This document shows, piece by piece, positions 57,881 to 64,000 of a DNA stretch of 64,000 nt. Within the stretch, counting starts at the first letter, position 1. Every line of letters begins with the position of its first letter. A program made the position numbers and the translations under genes. Origin of the DNA: Circinella umbellata (Eukaryota > Mucoromycota > Mucoromycetes > Mucorales > Lichtheimiaceae); NCBI GenBank assembly GCA_025093555.1, contig JAIWNF010000087.1:1-64000 (forward strand). Direction: 5' to 3'. The notes beneath the pieces were generated by a model. It ran no database searches. It was not told the DNA's origin and saw nothing but the letters and a program-made list of their open reading frames with translations.

Positions 57881-60249
57881 TCTTTCTCTCGCTTTCTGTA
57901 GTAGTCTTCTTTTTATGTATGAATAAAAGTAATAGCTAAGATAATAATAAAAAAAAATTAATGTACAAATCAAATGACGCTGAAGTTTGCGCGCTTAAAT
58001 AAGGTTTTGATGTTGTTGTTCGCCTAAAATGGCAAATGTCCGCATAAAAAAGGAGGAGTTGATTCTTTTATTTTATTTTTTTACTTCTCTTTTTGATGGA
58101 CAGCCTACAAAATTGTTTCGCAACAAAAACTTAAATGATATTACTGCTTTTCTTTTTCGCTTTCCTACGGACATTGTATAAAAGTAGTCGTATATAGCAT
58201 ACGTTTAAGTGACTGTTCTTTTTTGTATTATAAGAACATACGTAACAACGTAGACAGTAATTCAAGAACTATTGTGTGTGTACGTTTTAGCAAGCGGAAA
58301 AAAGAAGTTGATGATACCTAACAGGATGTAGAATACTAATAATCGGTTTAATATGTTTGTTGTATATATTTTCAATTCTTTACTCAGAAATCATTATTAT
58401 TGCTGTTATTACCTTCAGCAGGAACAGAAATATAATAAGGAAGACTACGCAGCAAAAAAAAAAAATATACCTAATTTTATATCTCTTGATATTAATACAT
58501 TCAATGAAGAAAATGATGCGCTGAAAGAAGATGAAAAGTATTTTTTATGCATAAATCATACAGCCCTGAGCGAAACTTTAATCTAGGACATTGTGGTGAG
58601 ATAAATAAAAACGTAATAAATCACACCATCTTTTCATCCTTTAATACATGGAAGTAATTATATGTATTTTATCTTTCTTCAAGTTAAAAGGATATTTATA
58701 CGCATTGATTAATTGTAAAACGAGCAAAATAAACAAAAAGCATGATACTACTAATAACGATGATATCATAAATCACATAGAGTGATTGTCGTAGATTGCT
58801 ACTGTGCTTCCAAGCACCGACTATTTAATATCTTAAAAATAGCCGCATGGTTAATAATGAATTACCTGGATATCAATAAACACTGTTATATAATAATAAC
58901 ATATAAATGCTTTTCAATTTTTTCCCGTAGCTAAATCAATGTTAAATATTTATTTTACATTTTATGTACCATAAACAACTGTGTGTTACCTTGCACAAAT
59001 AAAAAACACAAACTGAGCCACGATGATCCTTTTTCAGTCATAATTCATAATAAAAATGTTACAGTTGAAAGAACAATAAAAATAAATTTTATATCTCCAC
59101 TCAACAACAACTAAGCTAACTATAAAGTAATAGTTTGAAGCAATAAAATGAGAGGGATTAAATATTATTGTACTCTATCTTCTGATTCGTAAACAAGGTA
59201 CAAGTCAAATCTGATGTCCTTGGGTAATATTTATTCCCTGTAGCTGTATTTAAGAAACAATAGGTAATCTTTTAATTACTTAACAGAAAATATCCCGTTC
59301 AAAAAAATATCATACGAGAGTTACTAGCCATCTATTACAGTAGTATATATTTAATTTGCTTATCTCTTGCTCGCACAAGATATAATTATTTCTGGAAATT
59401 TACCAAAATAAAATAATGTTATGTTTTACCAATCAATACCAAAGAATACAATAGAAATAAATTGTTAAATCAACTTGTTTATATTCTATAAGTGGAAGAG
59501 ATAGAACTAGCCAAAGGCTAAAAATACCTTTTATATAACAAACGATAATCTTTTTTTGCTGCTGTTACTGTTTTATTCATTAGTGTTTGCCTGTAGATTC
59601 GACGGATCTAATTCATTAATAAGTGCACATTTCCAAAGATAAAGTGGCAAAATAAAAAGCCATGGGAAAATTTCATATCATATGTACAAATAGCATCGAA
59701 AACAGACTCTAATATAAACGCTTGATGATTATGGTCATCATAGATACAGTTCATATAAATGTAATTAAAAATAAAATGACGGTAATCATATACCTATCAC
59801 GCGAAAAAGGAACATACGCGATTGTCATTGTAATGAAGCAAATATATATAAAAGTAACCAATAAAAAAGAGGCATTCTTTTGACATGTTTATTGTATACA
59901 TTTTTCAACATAGAATAGAAACTCCACTATCTATATATGGCGATGAATTATTAAAAATATCATGTATAAGAATTCCCATATATCGTATTCTCAATCGATA
60001 GCACTTTTCTACATTCGTCTCCCAAACACACCTTGTATCAACGGTTATAAAAAGTTTTGCATGATGAACACAAGTCAATGTGAGGAATAAGACAAAAACT
60101 ACTCCCAAATTTTTTTATTTTTTAAACACATAAAATTTTCCCTATTTGCCAGAAATTGTACAAGCGCTAAGGAGTTTTCAACAAAACAAAAAAATTTTTT
60201 TTTCTATCTTTGTAAAGATAAACATACATACACGCATATATAATACACC
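57881..60249. other. long intergenic region between divergent genes
   Basis: About 2.4 kb between the P450 (minus) and the methyltransferase gene (plus). Very AT-rich with several TATA-like words. A 77-codon open frame at 58353-58586 was not accepted. Confidence 0.55.
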
Positions 60250-61164
60250 ATGGCAACGGCTCCAAGAATTTACCAGTTCCCACGATTATTTAGACGTCTC
60301 AGTAATCAAAAGCAGCAATTTACCAAACACTTCATTAATTTACGAGAATCAAAAGCTTATCGATTGGAACAACAATCAGTACTTGTACCAGGTTTAAAAA
60401 TGTGTCGCGAATTACGAGACGATGGATTTGAGATGCGATCTATAGTTGTCACTGCAGAAAAAGAACCCCATGACGAATCAGCCATCAAACATCCCGCCAT
60501 TGATGTGTTAAGAAACCCTGATGCATTTCATGCAGATAAATATTTTGTATGTGATGTGGATTTAACTCGGCGAATACTCGGTACAGCTTCAAGACCAGGC
60601 CGTCACGAAATTTTCTCAGAGATAAAATTAAAAGAAGAATATAACAAAATACCGAAGGATGCCGATCGTTTATTGGTGTTTGATCACGTCAATGATCCCG
60701 GTAACCTAGGAAATCTTGTAAGAACGGGTAAAGCACTCGGTTGGAATGCTGGCGTGATTACAACAGGCACATGCGATATGTATAATGACAAAACTATTCG
60801 GGCGTCGCGCGGATTAACCCTCAAGTGGCCTCACGTATTCGTTAAAGTACCTGATCTTGTTGCTTATTTGGAAGAACGTAATATGACACCGGTGGTGGCT
60901 GATATGTTACCAACAGCAACAGAAGATGTATGGACACCACCTAATTCAAATATAAGTTTTTGGAATTTTCATGGTAAACCTCAGCAATTACCAGAACGCC
61001 CAGCATTGATCTTAAGTTCCGAACATCAAGGTGTTCAAGGATTGGATAATGTATTACGCGTGTCGATTCCAATGGCACAAGGTGTAGAGTCATTAAATGT
61101 TTCAGCTGCTGGTAGTATGATTATGTTTGAATTAAATAGATTATTAAGATCATCTTCATTATAA
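60250..61164 (+). CDS. SpoU/TrmH-family RNA 2'-O-methyltransferase, MRM3-like (304 aa)
   Basis: A single exon. All three SpoU motifs are present: motif 1 DHVNDPGNLGNLVRTG (about residues 141-156), motif 2 LILSSEHQGV (about 254-263), and motif 3 VSIPMAQGVESLNVSAAGSM (about 272-291). An N-terminal substrate-binding region (residues about 35-110) precedes the catalytic domain. The family methylates ribose 2'-OH groups in rRNA or tRNA using S-adenosylmethionine and folds with a deep trefoil knot. The basic N-terminus (APRIYQFPRLFRRLSNQ) suits a mitochondrial presequence, so mitochondrial large-subunit rRNA is the likely substrate. Exact target nucleotide not determinable. Confidence 0.9.
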   Translation: MATAPRIYQFPRLFRRLSNQKQQFTKHFINLRESKAYRLEQQSVLVPGLKMCRELRDDGFEMRSIVVTAEKEPHDESAIKHPAIDVLRNPDAFHADKYFVCDVDLTRRILGTASRPGRHEIFSEIKLKEEYNKIPKDADRLLVFDHVNDPGNLGNLVRTGKALGWNAGVITTGTCDMYNDKTIRASRGLTLKWPHVFVKVPDLVAYLEERNMTPVVADMLPTATEDVWTPPNSNISFWNFHGKPQQLPERPALILSSEHQGVQGLDNVLRVSIPMAQGVESLNVSAAGSMIMFELNRLLRSSSL

Positions 61165-61864
61165 TAAAAAAAAAGATATTTCTTGATATTGTTAAGGGAG
61201 CAAAATATTTTGGGGGGGGGGGCGGTTGAACTGAGAAGGGAGAATAAAAAAAGACTTTGGGGGATGGAATGAATGAAAGAACCAAAAAGAGAGAGAAGTT
61301 ATAAATAGAAATGCGGCAATTGCATTTTTTTTCTATTTATACAAGCAAATGCTGGTTTCTTTCGCGACCCTTTTTTTTCTCAATCCTTTTTTTGAACACT
61401 TTTTTTCTTTAATTATAGCAACTTTCTTTTTTTATTATCATTAACTCACAAAAGGTAAATTATATTATTCTATTACATATAAATCATTTTACACATATAC
61501 ACAAATAAACTATTACAACCTATAAACACTTTTATAACAAAAGAATAAAAAAAAAGAGTAAAGGCTTTTTCTTTTGTTGTTATTCATGGTATGAATCTAC
61601 TCATTCCTGAATTTATAAAAAAAAGTTTTGTTGTCTGCGTGTTTTGTATTATGAATATTTTTATGACAAGGTCTTAAGACCATCTTGAGATACATTTATA
61701 TTTATTAACTTTAATAACTAAAAACCTTTTTTTTTCCTTCTTTCTTATTCTTTGGGCTGTTTATATAATGCTTGTTTATATTCGTTCTTTTTCGTATACT
61801 TAGACTATTATATATTATATATTTTATTCAACTTAATCCACATTTCAAATTATATTAATAACAA
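61165..61864. other. intergenic/5' leader of the MADS-box gene
   Basis: T-rich with a G9 run at about 61212. No gene seen. It probably carries the MADS-box promoter. Confidence 0.5.
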
Positions 61865-63912
61865 ATGGGACGAAAAAAAATTAAAATTCAGCCTATCCAA
61901 GATGACCGAAACCGCCAGGTTTGTTATTATTATAGACATGTTTACAATTTTGATATTAAAAAAAAGGGGGAGGAGAAGAAAGGATAATAATAAAACTTAT
62001 ATATTTTTAATATTCTATATAATTGACTTACATAGGTTACTTTTTTGAAACGCAAATATGGTTTGATGAAAAAAGCATATGAATTATCAGTTCTTTGTAA
62101 CTGTGACATTGGTTTGATTATATTCAACAATTCAAATAATAAACTTGTTCAATATGCAAGTAAAGATATGGATAAAGTCTTATTACGATATACAGAGGTA
62201 ATTCATGGAAAAAAAAATTAATTGGTCTAGATTATTTGCCACCTGTATAATACATCTATTGTTCTATATATTTATTTATTGTCATTCATTCATTATAAAA
62301 AAATAGTATCAAGAACCCCATGAAAGCAAAAATAACTTTGATGTAAGTCTTTGAAAGAATAATGAATATTAGAAAACAAGGGATGGTTAATTAAAAAAAA
62401 ACAATAAAATTTCTATATTTTTATTTTTATTATTATAGTTTATGGATTCGGGTAGTGATCAAGGGAAAGAGATGGATGGTTCCGATCCGGAAAATGATCT
62501 TGATTATACACCTCAATATCGTCAACAGCCTTCTTCAATGCACCATAATCATCAGTCCGTATCGCCGATGATTAATACTGAAGTACCCCCTCCTCCTCCA
62601 GCCCAATCTCAACAGCAAAGACAACCAATGATGATGCCTCCACCTCCTCCACCGCCCACTCAGCCCCCTTCAATGTACCATCAACCAATCAAACAAGAGG
62701 GTCATTCACAACACAACTATGGCAACTATCATTCACACCAACAACAACAATCTTATGCGTATAGTAATAGTAATATAACGGCGGCAACAACATTAGCTCC
62801 ATCGTCCACACCACCTATCTATCCAGGAACTGATATGAGACAGCCGGTAAATAAATAAATTAATTATATATATTTTCTCTGCTATCATAAGAAATGTAAG
62901 AAAGAAAAGTGCTTATTAATTGATTATATATTGTACATTGTAGACTGTACCATCTACTTCGATTCCTCCATCAACAGCATTCCTCGGTCCTCGTCCAGCT
63001 GTATATCAACAAACTCCACCATCGGCTCAAACCATGCTTGTACAACAACAACAATCTCCACATCAAACGTACCCAAGGTCACCACAACCACACCATCATG
63101 TTATCACCCAACCCTCGTTGTCTCCCCAACCTGCACCATTAAATACGTATAAACCTGTTGATATTAATAATGTATCTGTAGCTACACCTCTGCCTCAGCA
63201 TCATTATCAACATCAACAAGGAACAACGATAGCTTCTTCTACTGCCTCTTCTTCATCATCTTCATCGTCATCAACATCTTCATTATCACAAACAATTAAT
63301 CCTGCTACCACTGCTAGTAATAATACAACGGGATTTGCTGCTCCATCATCACAAGTAAGGTCTTCACCATTACTTCCAAATAATGATAAGAAACCACCCA
63401 ATTTACGTGTGCAGATACCTAATGAAGAACAACAACAACAACAGACACAGTCTAGTATTACTACTAGTAGTAGTCAACAGGTGAATAATCGGTCAGTTGT
63501 AGCAGATAGAGCTATTGGTAATGGTAATAAAGGACAAGGACAACAGGCGTCACCTACTACAGCTTTACCCTCACAATTTGCACAAAATTTACCATCCCCT
63601 TTTTCAATATATCCAGAGTTTCTTCAACAAAATGAGTTACCCAGTCCATTGAATTTTTCTGCTACCCCAACAACATCTCATGCATTTAATTGGCCAGCTG
63701 CATCTTCTTCTACATCTGCGACTGGAGCAGCAATACAAGCACCAGTTCAACAGCAACAATCAATTCGTAATAATGACTACAGACCTTCACCATTAGCTAA
63801 TAGTACGACAAATAATAATAATAGCATTCATCATTCAACATCCAAGAGATCTGACACACCATCTGAAGTTGAAAATCAGCGTCTTAAAAAGATTAAACTT
63901 GAAGCTGTATGA
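61865..63912 (+). CDS. Mef2/Rlm1-type MADS-box transcription factor (542 aa)
   Basis: Five exons keep one frame: 61865-61918, 62036-62197, 62307-62342, 62439-62846 and 62944-63912. Residues 1-58 are a MADS box ([45 protein letters not shown]), followed by the Mef2-type extension ([27 protein letters not shown]). GRKKI and [17 protein letters not shown] favour the Mef2/Rlm1 class over the SRF/Mcm1 class. The rest is Gln/Pro/Ser/His-rich low complexity, as in fungal Rlm1 activation regions. In yeast Rlm1 acts downstream of the cell-wall-integrity MAP kinase; a similar role here is inference. The MADS box is split by an intron after codon 18. Confidence 0.92.
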
Positions 63913-64000
63913 AAAACAAACAAACAAACAAACAAACATTTAAACCAATAACAAATTTCATTATTATATAAGCAACTTTTATTTTCCATTTTATTTTTTT
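63913..64000. other. 3' flank of the MADS-box gene
   Basis: Begins with an (AAAC)n run and continues AT-rich to the window edge. Probable 3' untranslated region. Confidence 0.5.

Noticed and set aside
58353..58586. 77-codon open frame
   Set aside because: No domain, no splice-linked partner exon, low-complexity Lys/Asn composition typical of AT-rich spacer.
1..64000. TGA read as a sense codon (alternative genetic code)
   Set aside because: Intact host genes here end in TGA (the zinc-cluster gene and the MADS-box gene). Internal TGA codons are confined to decayed transposons.
1..64000. CRISPR arrays, operons, ribosome binding sites
   Set aside because: The sequence is eukaryotic. Tandem arrays present have no spacer structure.
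1..64000. tRNA or rRNA genes
   Set aside because: No cloverleaf or conserved rRNA block was seen by eye. A tRNAscan/Infernal run would be decisive.

Overview
This window looks like nuclear DNA from an early-diverging filamentous fungus, most likely Mucoromycota (Mucorales-like). The evidence is the AT-rich composition, genes with several short GT-AG introns of about 60-110 bp, typical fungal housekeeping proteins (Ctf4/Mcl1, Vti1, Mef2/Rlm1-type MADS box), and a transposon community of that lineage: Crypton with NDC10/GCR1_C domains, tnp2-type EnSpm, FAR1/MULE, chromoviral Gypsy and an L1-like LINE. No species is assigned. All exon joins were made by eye from splice signals and reading phase.

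Positions 1 to about 41,000 are a nest of mobile elements. In order: a decayed Crypton tyrosine-recombinase gene (minus); a decayed tnp2/EnSpm transposase gene (minus), split by a 984-bp hAT-like MITE with a perfect 8-bp target duplication; a 106-bp tandem-repeat array; a divergent proline/glutamine-rich gene, also decayed; then an apparently intact 7,445-bp Mutator-like element (11056-18500). Its single eight-exon gene encodes a FAR1-MULE-SWIM transposase fused to a ubiquitin-specific-protease-like domain and an RTC4-like domain. Next come a foldback element, two solo LTRs of family A, and a broken LINE. The LINE contains a full-length Gypsy/chromovirus B (23167-30602) with a long antisense ORF. 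Just downstream is a reversed solo LTR of B, which is split by a full-length Gypsy/chromovirus A (31384-38386). Target duplications were found for B, A, the B solo LTR, one A solo LTR, the MULE and the hAT MITE, so the order of nesting can be read directly.

From about 41.2 kb to the end the window is ordinary gene space: a double Zn2Cys6 transcription factor, Ctf4/Mcl1 replication adaptor, a small secreted protein of unknown function, a small probably mitochondrial RRM-like protein, the SNARE Vti1, a cytochrome P450, a SpoU/TrmH-family RNA 2'-O-methyltransferase and a Mef2/Rlm1-type MADS-box factor. Intergenic spaces are long, AT-rich and mostly featureless. These genes do not form an obvious pathway.

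The most interesting object is the MULE. A transposase, a probable deubiquitinase-like protease and an RTC4-like domain are joined in one uninterrupted 1,307-codon frame, between long composite inverted repeats carrying about 20 copies of a GTGCGATTTTTT-like motif. A second signal is that premature stops in the decayed elements are mostly TGA where homologous or neighbouring sequence points to arginine CGA, a C-to-T (CpG) decay signature.
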